Assembly (NCBI GenBank): GCA_013812145.1
Contig: JACCTY010000111.1
Span: 1 to 34,452 of the forward strand
Reading direction: 5' to 3'
Length of the DNA stretch: 34,452 bases
DNA from: Geodermatophilaceae bacterium
GTDB taxonomy: Bacteria > Actinomycetota > Actinomycetes > Mycobacteriales > Geodermatophilaceae
Shown here: piece by piece, positions 16,708-24,884 of the stretch
Position numbering within the stretch: position 1 is the stretch's first letter
Layout of the letters: every line of letters begins with the position of its first letter
The notes under the pieces: model-generated
The model's database searches: none
What the model was told of the DNA's origin: nothing
Seen by the model: only the letters and a program-made list of their open reading frames with translations
Translations under genes and position numbers: made by a program

Positions 16708-17351
16708 TGAACCGCCTGCTCGGCCGCCTCGGCGGCGTCCTGCTGCTCTCCCTCGGGTTTGCCACCGCGGGCGTATCCGGTCCGCCGCCGGCATTCGCCT
16801 GCGACTGCGCGAGCTCGCCGGACGATGCCGCGTACGCCGCCCGTGCCGACGCGGTCTTCGTGGGTAGGCTCGCCGCCCGTCAGCAGCCGACGCCGTACAC
16901 CTCCTCGCTGGACCCGGAAGTCCTCACCTTCGTGGTGAGCGCCGTGTACAAGGGCGACGTCGCGGACGAGCAACAGGTGGTCACGGCGGTCGACGGCGCC
17001 TCGTGCGGCCTCGAACTGGCCGGACCTGGGCCACACCTGGTCTTCGCGCGGATCGACCCGCGGCCGCAGGAGCAGTCCCCGAACGACGATCAGCTGTTGG
17101 CGGACCTGTGCGGCGGCAGCCGACCGCTGTCGGCGGCTGGGCCCGATCCCGGGCTGGGTACGCCGGCGACGCGTTATCCATCGGCACCCTCTGCGACTCC
17201 GACCACAGCGAGCAGCCCAACCCCGGCTGCCGCCACACCGGAGCCACCGGTTGAGACGACGGGGTCGACAGCGGTGCTGGTGGTCGGCGCGGCGGCCGCT
17301 GTGGGCGCAGCCGCGGCGCTGTTGGTCTGGCGGCGCCGGCGTACCGGCTAG
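16707..17351 (+). CDS. Membrane-anchored TIMP-like secreted protein (copy 2)
   Basis: This 214-residue paralogue of the preceding gene starts at ATG 16707, overlapping its stop by one base (GTG 16704 is also possible). The signal peptide ends A-F-A before Cys32, giving a mature C-D-C start. The other cysteines are 100 and 135, mature 69 and 104. The AYAARADAVFVGRL and SAVYKGDVADEQ segments match copy 1 closely. A Pro/Thr/Ala-rich linker at about residues 150-185, probably a cell-wall spacer, precedes a C-terminal membrane helix and an RRRR tail. The topology places the OB-fold-like domain outside the cell. As with copy 1, the partner is unknown. The two are cotranscribed and perhaps coexpressed from a promoter near 16110-16140. 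Confidence 0.75.
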   Translation: MNRLLGRLGGVLLLSLGFATAGVSGPPPAFACDCASSPDDAAYAARADAVFVGRLAARQQPTPYTSSLDPEVLTFVVSAVYKGDVADEQQVVTAVDGASCGLELAGPGPHLVFARIDPRPQEQSPNDDQLLADLCGGSRPLSAAGPDPGLGTPATRYPSAPSATPTTASSPTPAAATPEPPVETTGSTAVLVVGAAAAVGAAAALLVWRRRRTG

Positions 17352-17429
17352 GGAACCGGCACGCAGCTGCGCGCGTCGAAGCAGGGTCACACTGACCGGG
17401 AGGGGCGCTTCGAGACTCGGATCGGCAGA

Positions 17430-17663
17430 TTGGGGCTCGTTGTCCTGCTCGGGCTCAGCGTGGTCTGGGCGGGCGTGGCTCGCCCGGCCCTTGCCTGTAG
17501 TTGCGTGGCGAGGCAAGGCGACGCCGAGCTGGCCGAGCGCGCGCAGGCGGTGTTCACCGAGCTGCTCATCGAACGAGTCGGCACGGCCGCCGCCATCACC
17601 GCTGTCGGCTGCCTGCTCTGGCGCCGGCTGCCCTTGCGCCGGCACGGGGATCAACCCGGCTGA
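17430..17663 (+). pseudogene. Truncated third TIMP-like paralogue
   Basis: This 77-codon frame keeps the end of a signal peptide (ARPALA), the C-S-C motif and the following helix (AELAERAQAVFTE), which parallel both upstream copies. It then jumps directly to a hydrophobic C-terminal segment and a basic tail (WRRLPLRRHG). The OB-fold core with its two partner cysteines is absent, as after an in-frame internal deletion. The only start is a TTG at 17430 with no properly spaced ribosome site; GGGAGGGG at 17398-17406 is too far upstream. I treat it as a remnant of a tandem duplication. A functional mini-protein cannot be excluded. Confidence 0.6.
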
Positions 17664-17723
17664 CAGCGCCCCTTGCGCGGCGGTTGCGCCACCGCCACGG
17701 TCCAGGGGTGCACACTTGGTCCG

Positions 17724-18803
17724 GTGAGCGCCAACGTCGACCCCGGCAGGGTCGACCTGACGACGGTCGACCCACTGACTAGGCGCGATGTGGTGCCGCA
17801 ACCACGTCGTGCCCGGGCTCGCGCGCGGACTCAGCGGGTCGGTGCCGTGGTCCACCGCACCGTGACGCCGACGATCCGGCGCGGACCGATCCGGGCGCTG
17901 CGGCGCACCGTGGCCGCCGCGTGGAACGACCGGATCCTCGGCCTGTCCGCCGAAGCGGCGTTCTGGCAGCTGTTGTCCCTGCCGCCGCTGATCCTGGCCG
18001 TGCTCGGCTCGCTCGGGTACTTCGGCGGCTTCCTCGGTCCGAACACGCTGACCTCGATCGAGCGCAACATCCTGGAGGTGTCCAGCGGAGCCTTCACTCC
18101 GCAGGTCATCGACCAGCTGATCGAACCGACGCTGCAGCAGGTCCTGCGGCAGGGCCAGCTCCAGGTGGTCAGCATCGGCTTCGTGCTGTCGCTGTGGGCC
18201 GGCTCCTCGGCCATGTCGACATTCGTGAACACGATTTCGATCGCCTACGACCAGCGTGACGCGCGAGGAGCCGTCCGCAGCCGGCTGCTGGCGTTGCGCC
18301 TGTATGTCGTCTTCGTACTGCTGCTGGTGATCAGCCTGCCGCTGCTGGTGCTGGGCCCGGGCCTACTCCGGGACATCTTCCCGGCCGACTTCGAGCCGAC
18401 TGCCGAGGTGCTGATCAACGCGGTGTACTGGCCGTTCCTCATTGTGCTGCTCGTCGTCACGCTGGCGAGCCTGTACCGGGGGGTGCTGCCGCGCCGCCCG
18501 CCGTGGCATCGCCAACTGCCCGGCGCTGTGCTCGCGGTGGCGATCTTCGTCCTCGGCGGCATCGTCGTCCGCGAATACATCGCCTTTGTCCTGGTGCAGG
18601 CGCTCAGCTACGGCGCGTTGGCCACACCGATCGCCGCGCTGCTGTTCCTGTTCCTGATCGGGTTCGCGGTGATCTTCGGCGCGGAGCTGAACGCCACGAT
18701 CCAGCAGATGTGGCCCAGTCGCCCCAGCCGCAGCGAGCGTCGGCGGCTGGCCCGCGAGGCGATGGTGGCCGAGCGCAGCGGCGTACCGCTGCTCGTGCTC
18801 TGA
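17724..18803 (+). CDS. YihY/virulence-factor-BrkB family membrane protein
   Basis: This is a 359-residue inner-membrane protein. A basic N-terminus of about 60 residues precedes the family's ILGLSAEAAFWQLLSLPPLI amphipathic segment and about six membrane spans. It also has the conserved LWAGSSAMSTFVNTISIAYD region, and it ends in an Arg-rich cytoplasmic tail. The family was once called ribonuclease BN; that activity belongs to another protein, and the true role (envelope, possible transport) is unsettled. GTG 17724 is preceded by no Shine-Dalgarno. A CACACT hexamer 8 bases upstream would suit a leaderless transcript. It converges on the DUF3039 gene. Confidence 0.85.
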   Translation: MSANVDPGRVDLTTVDPLTRRDVVPQPRRARARARTQRVGAVVHRTVTPTIRRGPIRALRRTVAAAWNDRILGLSAEAAFWQLLSLPPLILAVLGSLGYFGGFLGPNTLTSIERNILEVSSGAFTPQVIDQLIEPTLQQVLRQGQLQVVSIGFVLSLWAGSSAMSTFVNTISIAYDQRDARGAVRSRLLALRLYVVFVLLLVISLPLLVLGPGLLRDIFPADFEPTAEVLINAVYWPFLIVLLVVTLASLYRGVLPRRPPWHRQLPGAVLAVAIFVLGGIVVREYIAFVLVQALSYGALATPIAALLFLFLIGFAVIFGAELNATIQQMWPSRPSRSERRRLAREAMVAERSGVPLLVL

Positions 18804-18817
18804 CGGCTCCCGTCGAC

Positions 18818-19045
18818 TCAAGCCTTGCGCAGCTGCGCGTAGATCTTCTTGCACCGCTCGCACACCGGCGATCCCGGCTTCGGCGAACGGGTGACCGGAA
18901 AGATCTCGCCGCACAACGCCTCGACCATCGTGCCCATCACCGCGCTCTGGGCGATCCGGTTCTTGCGCACGTAGTGGAAGACCTGCTCGCCCTCGTCGGT
19001 TCCGCTGTCCCTGACGTCGGGACGCTCGACGGTCTCCGTGCTCAC
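18818..19045 (-). CDS. DUF3039 family protein
   Basis: This 75-residue small protein is conserved across actinobacteria. It has the EGEQVFHYVRKNRIAQSAVMG core, ALCGEIFPVTRSP, and a C-terminal C-x-x-C (VCERCKKIY) that with the earlier Cys could bind zinc. It starts at GTG 19045 with AGGGAGG 5 bases upstream on the minus strand. It is divergent from psuG. The function of the family is unknown. Its presence with DUF3099 two kilobases away is a familiar actinobacterial neighbourhood. Confidence 0.85.
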   Translation of the reverse strand: MSTETVERPDVRDSGTDEGEQVFHYVRKNRIAQSAVMGTMVEALCGEIFPVTRSPKPGSPVCERCKKIYAQLRKA

Positions 19046-19097
19046 GACTACCTCCCTCGACGGCCCCGTCCATCATGCCAGCGGTAGCCTGCCGGTC

Positions 19098-20000
19098 GTG
19101 CCGCTGCCTCTGTCCACCTCCCCCGAGGTCGCACAAGCACAGGCGAACGGCGAGCCGATCGTAGCGCTGGAGAGCACGCTGATCGCCCACGGCCTGCCTA
19201 GGCCGGACAACCTTGCCGTCGCCCGGGAGATCGAGCAGATCGTCCGCCGGTATGGCGCCACGCCCGCTACGATCGCCGTCCTCGACGGGACCGTCCACAT
19301 CGGACTCGACGACACCGGACTGCGGCGGATCGCCTGCGACGACGCGATCCCCAAGCTCGGCATCCGCGACCTTGCAGTGGCATTGGCGAGCGGAGGAAGC
19401 GGCGCGACCACCGTCTCGAGTACGGCGCTACTCGCCATCAAGGCAGGAATCGCGGTCTTCGCCACCGGAGGACTCGGGGGCGTCCACCGCGGCGGTGGCT
19501 ACGACGAGTCGGCCGATCTGGCCGCGTTGGCCGGTACGCCGATCCTGGTGGTCTGCGCCGGCGTGAAGTCCATCCTCGACATCGAGGCCACCCTCGAGCG
19601 GCTTGAGAGCCTGTCGGTGACAGTGCTGGGTTACCGCACGAACCGCTTCCCCGGCTTCTACCTGACCGACTCCGGTTTCCCGCTGGACTGGCGGATCGAG
19701 GAACCGCACCAGGCCGCCGCTGTGTTCCGGACCCGCACCGATCTCCAGGCCGGCGCCGTCGTGGTCGCCAACCCGCTGCCCCCCGACGAGCAACTCGATC
19801 CGGGCCTGCACGACCGGGTGCTCGCCGCCGCGCTTGCAGCGGCCGCCGCCGACGGGATCACCGGCAAGGCTGTGACGCCGTACCTGTTGGACAGCCTGCA
19901 TCGGGCGACCGGCGGTGAGAGTCTGCGCGCCAACGTCACGATCATCCAGCGCAACGCCGAGCTCGCCGCCCGGATCGCCGGCGCGCTCGCCGCAGGCTGA
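19098..20000 (+). CDS. psuG: Pseudouridine-5'-phosphate glycosidase
   Basis: This is a 300-residue enzyme of standard PsuG length. Family motifs are ALESTLIAHGLPRP with the catalytic Glu25, LGGVHRG, and VCAGVKSILD with Lys157, the probable Schiff-base Lys. The Asn-containing NPLPP segment follows. It splits pseudouridine 5'-phosphate into uracil and ribose 5-phosphate. GTG 19098 was chosen because the homologous region begins there. There is no ribosome site, but TAGCCT at 19085-19090 lies 7 bases upstream, as expected for a leaderless start. A PfkB kinase follows 13 bases after the stop, completing the pathway. Confidence in the function is high. Confidence 0.9.
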   Translation: MPLPLSTSPEVAQAQANGEPIVALESTLIAHGLPRPDNLAVAREIEQIVRRYGATPATIAVLDGTVHIGLDDTGLRRIACDDAIPKLGIRDLAVALASGGSGATTVSSTALLAIKAGIAVFATGGLGGVHRGGGYDESADLAALAGTPILVVCAGVKSILDIEATLERLESLSVTVLGYRTNRFPGFYLTDSGFPLDWRIEEPHQAAAVFRTRTDLQAGAVVVANPLPPDEQLDPGLHDRVLAAALAAAAADGITGKAVTPYLLDSLHRATGGESLRANVTIIQRNAELAARIAGALAAG

Positions 20001-20013
20001 GGTGACCCGCGTC

Positions 20014-20916
20014 GTGGCCCGGGTCGTGGTCCTCGGCGACATCGTCGTCGACGTCGTCGCCGCCATGTCGGTGCCGGTTGCCAGCGGCAGCGACAGCCCC
20101 GCCCACATCCGGTACGCCGCCGGCGGAGCCGGAGCCAACGTCGCCGCCTGGCTCGCCGACCTCGGCGAACCGGTGAGCTTGATCGGCCGGGTCGGCGCCG
20201 ACGACGCGGGGAACCGCTGCCTGGCCTCGCTGACCGCGGCCGGCGTCGAGTTGTCCGTGGCGGTCGACCCGGAGGCGACCACGGGCACCGTGATCGTCCT
20301 GGTCGATCCCAACGGCGAGCGCAGCATGGTCCCCGACCGGGGGGCGAACCTGGGGTTGCGTCCGGCGGACGTGGACAAGCGGTTGTTCGTTCCCGGCGAC
20401 CACCTGCACCTGTCCGGCTACCCGCTGCTCGATGCCGGTTCCCAGGCAGCGGCGGTGCAGGCGTTGACGCTGGCCCGCGCGGCGGGAATGACGATCTCGG
20501 TGGATCCCGCATCCACCGCGCCGATCCTCGCCTATGGGACCGACCGCTTCCTCGCGGCGACCGAGGGCACCGACCTGCTACTGCCCAACCGGTCCGAGGC
20601 GGAACTCCTCACCGGACGGAGCGATCCCCATGCGGCGGCCGAGGAACTGGCGAAACGGTACGGCGCCGCTGTTGTCACGTGCGGGGCACAAGGCGCCGCC
20701 TGGGCAACCGACGGCGGCGGCGGCGGCGGCGGCAAGGCGGCGGGCCAGGTGCCGGCGCAACCGGCCCGGGTGGTGGACACCACCGGCGCCGGCGACGCCT
20801 TTGCCGCCGGCCTGCTCGCGTCCTGGCTGGCCGGGCGGCCGCTACCCGACGCCGTGCGGGCGGGGGCGGTGGTCGCCGCCCGCGCAGTCACTCACGTCGG
20901 CGCCCAACCCGGCTGA
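20014..20916 (+). CDS. psuK: PfkB-family carbohydrate/nucleoside kinase, probable pseudouridine kinase
   Basis: This 300-residue ribokinase-fold enzyme has the substrate-binding motif GGAGANVAAWLADLG near the N-terminus. The anion-hole and catalytic-base motif DTTGAGDAFAAGLL lies near residue 254. GTG 20014 is preceded by GAGGTGA with 8-base spacing, and GTG 20002 is an alternative. It follows psuG by 13 bases, so phosphorylation of pseudouridine is the natural assignment: PsuK makes the 5'-phosphate that PsuG cleaves. PfkB members are promiscuous, so ribokinase or adenosine kinase activity cannot be ruled out. A run of seven Gly encoded by seven GGC triplets interrupts a surface loop near residue 237. 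Confidence 0.8.
   Translation: MARVVVLGDIVVDVVAAMSVPVASGSDSPAHIRYAAGGAGANVAAWLADLGEPVSLIGRVGADDAGNRCLASLTAAGVELSVAVDPEATTGTVIVLVDPNGERSMVPDRGANLGLRPADVDKRLFVPGDHLHLSGYPLLDAGSQAAAVQALTLARAAGMTISVDPASTAPILAYGTDRFLAATEGTDLLLPNRSEAELLTGRSDPHAAAEELAKRYGAAVVTCGAQGAAWATDGGGGGGGKAAGQVPAQPARVVDTTGAGDAFAAGLLASWLAGRPLPDAVRAGAVVAARAVTHVGAQPG
20713..20733 (+). repeat. (GGC)7 triplet repeat inside the PfkB kinase gene
   Basis: Seven uninterrupted GGC triplets encode a poly-Gly insert in a predicted surface loop ahead of the catalytic motif. Slippage in units of three would change loop length without breaking the frame. Confidence 0.9.
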
Positions 20917-20941
20917 GAGGCTTGAGAACGAGGCTCAGCCG
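20910..20941. terminator. Hairpin overlapping two convergent stop codons
   Basis: CGGCTGAG at 20910-20917 and its exact complement at 20934-20941 enclose a 16-base loop. The left arm contains the stop of the PfkB kinase and the right arm contains the stop of the DUF3099 gene. There is no T-tract, but the position between convergent genes suits a bidirectional stem-type terminator. Confidence 0.5.
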
Positions 20942-21264
20942 TCGATGATTCGGCTGCTGCTCGTTGCCGTGCCGAGTGCCCGCTCCGGCGCTGGATGGCC
21001 GAACCGATTGATCCGCTCGGCCTTTTTGGGCGGCCGGTCGTTGGCGATGAGGACGGCCATCCACGGCAGCACGCAGGCCAGGCCGACGAGAATCAGCATG
21101 AGCCACACGATCTCGTAGAACGTGGCCGCGAGGATGAGGAACACGATGCGCAGCCCCATCGTGATGGTGTAGCGCTTGCGCCGCGAGTTGTGCTCGTCGA
21201 TCCGGCTCTGCTGTGCGTCGGTGATGAGCACCGGCCGCGCCGAGTCGGGTCTGTGCGAATCCAC
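20935..21264 (-). CDS. DUF3099 family membrane protein
   Basis: This is a 109-residue protein. The family's PVLITDAQQSRIDEHNSRRKRY stretch is followed by two membrane helices (about residues 40-80) and a hydrophilic tail. I chose GTG 21264 because GGGAGGG lies just upstream on the minus strand, with about 3 bases between. Upstream in-frame extensions are not supported by a ribosome site. The family is actinobacterial and uncharacterised. It converges on the psu pair and shares a hairpin with it. Confidence 0.8.
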   Translation of the reverse strand: MDSHRPDSARPVLITDAQQSRIDEHNSRRKRYTITMGLRIVFLILAATFYEIVWLMLILVGLACVLPWMAVLIANDRPPKKAERINRFGHPAPERALGTATSSSRIIDG

Positions 21265-21353
21265 TGACCCTCCCGATACCGGGCACGGCTCCCGGCCACC
21301 ACCCATGTTGCCACTCGAGCCCGGATGACGCACCCCGCCCGACGTCCGGCCGG

Positions 21354-21926
21354 CTAGGACTGCTTCGCTGCCTGCTTGGCCTGCCGCTTGTACTCCCGCA
21401 CCAGCGCCAGCGAAGCAGCATCGACGACGTCGGCGACCGAGCGGTGCGCACCGGTGTCGCCGTACGTGCCGGCCGACTCGCGCCAACCCGCCGGCTGTAC
21501 GCCGTACTGCTTGCCGAGCAGCGCAATGAAGATCTTCGCCTTTTGGGCACCGAAGCCGGGCAGTGCCGAAAGCCGGCGCAGCAGCTCCTCCCCCGTCGAA
21601 GCGTCCGCCCAGACGGCCTCCGCCCGGCCGTCGTAGTGCTCGACGAGGTGACCGCACAGCGCCTGCACGCGGCCGGCCATAGAGCCGGGGAAGCGATGTA
21701 TCGCGGGCCGGTCCGTGAACAGTTCGGCCACCTGCTCGGACGGCAGCTCAGCCAGCTCGCGGGCGTCCAGGTCGTGGCCGAGCCGTTCGCGAAGCACATA
21801 AGGGCCGACGAACGCCTTTTCCATCGGCACTTGCTGGTCGAGCAGCATTCCGATCAGCAGCGCCAACGGGTCGCTGGAGAGCAGCTCGTCTGCGGGTTCG
21901 GACATCGACAGTCGCACCGTGGGCAT
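21354..21926 (-). CDS. HhH-GPD-type base-excision DNA repair protein
   Basis: This 190-residue protein has the actinobacterial small HhH-GPD family pattern: [22 protein letters not shown] near the N-terminus and the helix-hairpin-helix [18 protein letters not shown]. It is shorter than full-length glycosylases, and I cannot identify the catalytic Asp or Lys with certainty. ATG 21926 or ATG 21905 could be the start, and neither has a ribosome site. The gene is divergent from the D-aminoacyl-tRNA deacylase gene, with 52 bases shared for both promoters. The C-terminus is Lys-rich (RQAKQAAKQ). DNA repair glycosylase function is the family label. Confidence 0.8.
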   Translation of the reverse strand: MPTVRLSMSEPADELLSSDPLALLIGMLLDQQVPMEKAFVGPYVLRERLGHDLDARELAELPSEQVAELFTDRPAIHRFPGSMAGRVQALCGHLVEHYDGRAEAVWADASTGEELLRRLSALPGFGAQKAKIFIALLGKQYGVQPAGWRESAGTYGDTGAHRSVADVVDAASLALVREYKRQAKQAAKQS

Positions 21927-21978
21927 CCGCTCAGGGTGGCATGCGGGCGCGGTCCGGGGCGAGGGGCAGGATGTCCCC

Positions 21979-22404
21979 ATGCGCGCCGTCGTACAGCGGG
22001 TGTCGGAGGCGTCGGTGACGATCGACGGCCAGCGGTACGCCGGAATCGGTCGGGGACTGGTCGCGCTCGTGGGTGTCACGCACGACGACGACCTGGCGAA
22101 GTCCACCACGCTGGCCCGCAGGCTGCACGAGCTGAGGTTGTTCGACGACGGCCGTTCCTCGATCGCCGATCTGGACCTCGAGATCCTGGTCGTCAGCCAG
22201 TTCACGCTGTACGGAGACATCAGCAAGGGGCGCCGGCCGTCATGGCTGGCCGCCGCACCCGGCAGCGTGGCCGAGCCGCTGGTCGAGGCAGCCGTCGCAG
22301 CCCTGCGCGAGCGTGGCGCCCGCGTCCAGACCGGGCGATTCGGCGCCGACATGGCGGTTGCGCTGGTCAACGACGGGCCGGTGACGCTCGTCCTGGAGTT
22401 CTGA
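21979..22404 (+). CDS. dtd: D-aminoacyl-tRNA deacylase
   Basis: This 141-residue protein matches Dtd in full. It starts [17 protein letters not shown], has the active-site SQFTLYGD (Ser73-Thr76) followed by KGRRPSW, and carries the Gly-Pro motif N-D-G-P-V-T at 131-136 that gives chiral selectivity. The dimeric enzyme hydrolyses D-aminoacyl-tRNAs and glycyl-tRNA(Ala). AGG at 21968-21970 lies 8 bases before the ATG. It precedes sigB, with a 120-base gap holding the sigB promoter. Confidence 0.95.
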   Translation: MRAVVQRVSEASVTIDGQRYAGIGRGLVALVGVTHDDDLAKSTTLARRLHELRLFDDGRSSIADLDLEILVVSQFTLYGDISKGRRPSWLAAAPGSVAEPLVEAAVAALRERGARVQTGRFGADMAVALVNDGPVTLVLEF

Positions 22405-22444
22405 GCCCCGCGGCTCACGAAGTCATAACGCCTGCCGGCGCGCG

Positions 22445-22471
22445 GGAACACCCGAACACGCGCGGCGTTGA
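22445..22471 (+). promoter_or_regulatory. ECF-sigma-type promoter of sigB
   Basis: GGAAC at 22445-22449 and CGTTGA at 22466-22471 are separated so that GGAAC is followed by 17 bases and then GTT. This is the consensus used by SigE, SigH and SigR-like ECF sigma factors in actinobacteria. A transcript would start near 22478, about 47 bases before the sigB ATG. In mycobacteria sigB is known to be transcribed from such a promoter, which supports the reading. Confidence 0.65.
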
Positions 22472-22524
22472 ACAGGCAAGGGGCATGACCGCCCTGCTCA
22501 GCAACTTTGCGAAAGGGGCAGTTG

Positions 22525-23523
22525 ATGACACTGACCCAAGACACTGACACCAGCAGATTACGACCCGGCTCCGAGGATACCCGCGTTTCCGGGGCTTCGA
22601 CGGCGACCACCGTCTCGACCGACTTGGTTCGGGTCTACCTCAACACGATCGGCAAGACCAAGCTGCTCACCGCCGAGCAGGAAGTTGACCTCGCCAAGCG
22701 GATCGAGGCCGGCCTGTACGCCGGCCGGCTGCTAGCCGACTCGCCCACCACCTTCAGCTCGGCGCGAAACCGCGACCTGAAGGTGCTGGCACGCGACGGC
22801 GCCGCCGCCAAGCAGCACCTGCTCGAGGCCAACCTGCGCCTGGTGGTTTCCGTTGCCAAGCGCTACACCGGCCACGGCATGGCGTTCCTGGACCTGATCC
22901 AGGAGGGCAACCTGGGGCTGATCCGAGCGGTGGAGAAGTTCGACTACACCAAGGGCTTCAAGTTCTCGACGTACGCGACCTGGTGGATCCGGCAGGCGAT
23001 CACCCGGGCGATGGCCGACAGCGGGCGGACGATCCGGCTACCGGTCCACCTCGCCGAGCAGGTCAACAAGGTGATCCGTACCCGCCGGCGGATGCACCAG
23101 GAACTCGGCCGGGAACCCACCGAGGAAGAGATCGGGCTGGAGCTGGACCTGGAGACCGACCGGGTCGGCGAGCTGCTGCGCCATGCCCGCGACCTCGTCA
23201 GCTTGGATCAGACGGTCGGCACCGAGGAGGAGTCCCGGCTGGGTGACTTCATCGAGGACGCCGACGCTCCGATGGCAGAAGATGCCGTCGAGTTCGACCT
23301 CATGCGCTCCGGTGTCCAGGCGGCATTGTCCACATTGGACGACCGGGAGCGCGAAGTGATGCGGCTGCGGTACGGGATGGATGGTTCCAAGCCCCGCACG
23401 CTCGAGCAGATCGGGAAGGAGTTCGGCTTGTCGCGTGAGCGGGTCCGCCAGATCGAGCGGGACACGATGGCCAAGCTCCGCGAGCCGAGCCGCACGGGCG
23501 GTTTGCGCGACTACCTCGGCTGA
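22525..23523 (+). CDS. sigB: RNA polymerase sigma factor, SigB-type (group 1/2 sigma-70)
   Basis: This is a 332-residue sigma factor. Region 1.2 starts near residue 31 ([28 protein letters not shown]). Complete region 2 is at about 99-170 ([39 protein letters not shown]). Region 3 follows, and region 4 has the helix-turn-helix [19 protein letters not shown]. It lacks the long acidic N-terminus of the principal sigma and is close in size to mycobacterial SigB. ATG 22525 is preceded by GAAAGGGG. The ECF-type promoter upstream suggests induction by envelope or redox stress. The DtxR/IdeR gene lies 1.4 kb downstream, a neighbourhood known from mycobacteria and corynebacteria. Here a deacetylase gene lies between them on the other strand. 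Confidence 0.9.
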   Translation: MTLTQDTDTSRLRPGSEDTRVSGASTATTVSTDLVRVYLNTIGKTKLLTAEQEVDLAKRIEAGLYAGRLLADSPTTFSSARNRDLKVLARDGAAAKQHLLEANLRLVVSVAKRYTGHGMAFLDLIQEGNLGLIRAVEKFDYTKGFKFSTYATWWIRQAITRAMADSGRTIRLPVHLAEQVNKVIRTRRRMHQELGREPTEEEIGLELDLETDRVGELLRHARDLVSLDQTVGTEEESRLGDFIEDADAPMAEDAVEFDLMRSGVQAALSTLDDREREVMRLRYGMDGSKPRTLEQIGKEFGLSRERVRQIERDTMAKLREPSRTGGLRDYLG

Positions 23524-23574
23524 GCAAGCGGTTCAGGGCGGGGGATCAGGCGAGCGTGCCGTCGATCGGGCGGC

Positions 23575-24756
23575 TCAGTCCCTGCGATCATCGGGGTCCA
23601 GCCCGAACAGCGGGAAGCTCGCCCGCCTGGTCGCCGCGATCGCCCGGTCCAGAGGTGTCGTGCTGTCCACGTCCCAGGGCTGCCAGGCCAGGTCGGCGTC
23701 CTCGCCCATCGTCTGAGGTGCAGTGGCGCGCAGTGCCCGGCCGCGGACGTAATCGGTCCAGTCGGCGGGTATTGGCGTCCGCGGGTCCACCGGGTTGCCG
23801 GTTGCCTCGGCGAGCAGGTGAGTCCACGCCCTGGGCACGCATCGCACGAGCCCGTAGCCGCCGCCGCCGAGGACTAGCCAACGCCCGTCGCAGACCTCGT
23901 GCGCCAACGCGTGCAGCGCCGCGAATGCCGTGCGTTGACCGTCGACGGACAGCGCAAGGTTGGCCAGCGGATCGTCGCGGTGGGTGTCGCAGCCACACTG
24001 CGTGACGAGCACCTGGGGCCGGAATGCCCGCACCGTGCTCGGCACCACCGCATGGAAAGCGCGCAGCCAACCGCCGTCGGCGGTTCCCGCGGGCAGCGGC
24101 AGGTTCACCGCCGTACCGACGGCGTCGCCCTCCCCGTTCTCGTCCGGAAAGCCGGTGCCGGGCCACAGCGTGAGCGGGCTCTCGTGCACGCTGACCGTGA
24201 GAACCCGCGGATCATCGTAGAAAGCGGCCTGGACGCCGTCGCCGTGGTGCACGTCCACGTCGATGTAGGCGACCCGCTCGGCGCCCTGCGCGAGCAGCCA
24301 GGCGATGGCGATCGCGGCATCGTTGTAGACGCAGAAACCGGAGGCCTGGCTGCGCATCGCATGGTGCAGGCCGCCGGCGATGTTCACCGCATGCCGGCTG
24401 CTGCCCTCCCAAACCTGCCGAGCCGCGACGACGCTGCCCCCGGCGATCAACGCAGACACCTCATGCATCCCTGGAAACACCGGGTTGTCCGGCGTACCCA
24501 TGCCGAAGCCGGCCCGCCACGGTTCCTCGGGCGCGCGCCGTACCGCATCGAGATAGGCCGGGTCGTGGACGAGGGTCAGCACGTCGTCGTCGGCGGCCAC
24601 CGGCGCCAGCATGGTGACGTTCGGGCGTTCCAGTACGCCGAGGGATCCCGCCAGCCGCATCGTCAGGTCCAGCCGCACGGGATGCAGCGGATGCTGCGGG
24701 CCCATGTCGTAACCGAGAAACGCCTCGTCCCACACCACCGCCACGGAGTCACTCAC
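23575..24756 (-). CDS. acuC: AcuC-like acetoin-utilisation/histone-deacetylase-family protein
   Basis: This 393-residue zinc deacetylase has GGLHHAM with the catalytic His131/His132, DVDVHHGDG with metal ligands Asp168 and His170, CGCDTHRDDPL with Asp257 and the GGGGYG motif with Tyr301. Length and domain order match AcuC. In Bacillus AcuC deacetylates and activates acetyl-CoA synthetase; a similar role is likely here. GTG 24756 begins the conserved part (VSDSVAVVWDEAF). No ribosome site is visible, and the in-frame extension to 24807 is low-complexity and unlikely. The gene converges on sigB and diverges from the DtxR/IdeR gene. Confidence 0.88.
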   Translation of the reverse strand: MSDSVAVVWDEAFLGYDMGPQHPLHPVRLDLTMRLAGSLGVLERPNVTMLAPVAADDDVLTLVHDPAYLDAVRRAPEEPWRAGFGMGTPDNPVFPGMHEVSALIAGGSVVAARQVWEGSSRHAVNIAGGLHHAMRSQASGFCVYNDAAIAIAWLLAQGAERVAYIDVDVHHGDGVQAAFYDDPRVLTVSVHESPLTLWPGTGFPDENGEGDAVGTAVNLPLPAGTADGGWLRAFHAVVPSTVRAFRPQVLVTQCGCDTHRDDPLANLALSVDGQRTAFAALHALAHEVCDGRWLVLGGGGYGLVRCVPRAWTHLLAEATGNPVDPRTPIPADWTDYVRGRALRATAPQTMGEDADLAWQPWDVDSTTPLDRAIAATRRASFPLFGLDPDDRRD

Positions 24757-24884
24757 TTGGCGTGCCTCACTGCGCTCGGCGGCCGCGGTCGCGGCTCCGG
24801 TACCCATGTGTTCGCTCGCTGCGCTCGCTCACGACCTCTGACGCTACCGGCGGCGGTACCATCCGAGCGAGCTGAGGTGGTCAC

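Noticed and set aside
17724-18803. Ribonuclease BN annotation
   Set aside because: That activity was reassigned to a different protein; this family is a membrane protein of unknown role.
22485-22547. Twenty-codon upstream ORF overlapping the sigB start
   Set aside because: Its AAGGGG is too close to the ATG to be a good ribosome site, and the overlap with the sigB leader could be chance.
24811-24831. Repetitive TTCGCTCGCTGCGCTCGCTC stretch near ideR
   Set aside because: It is low-complexity and not truly palindromic; similar strings are common in GC-rich actinobacterial spacers.
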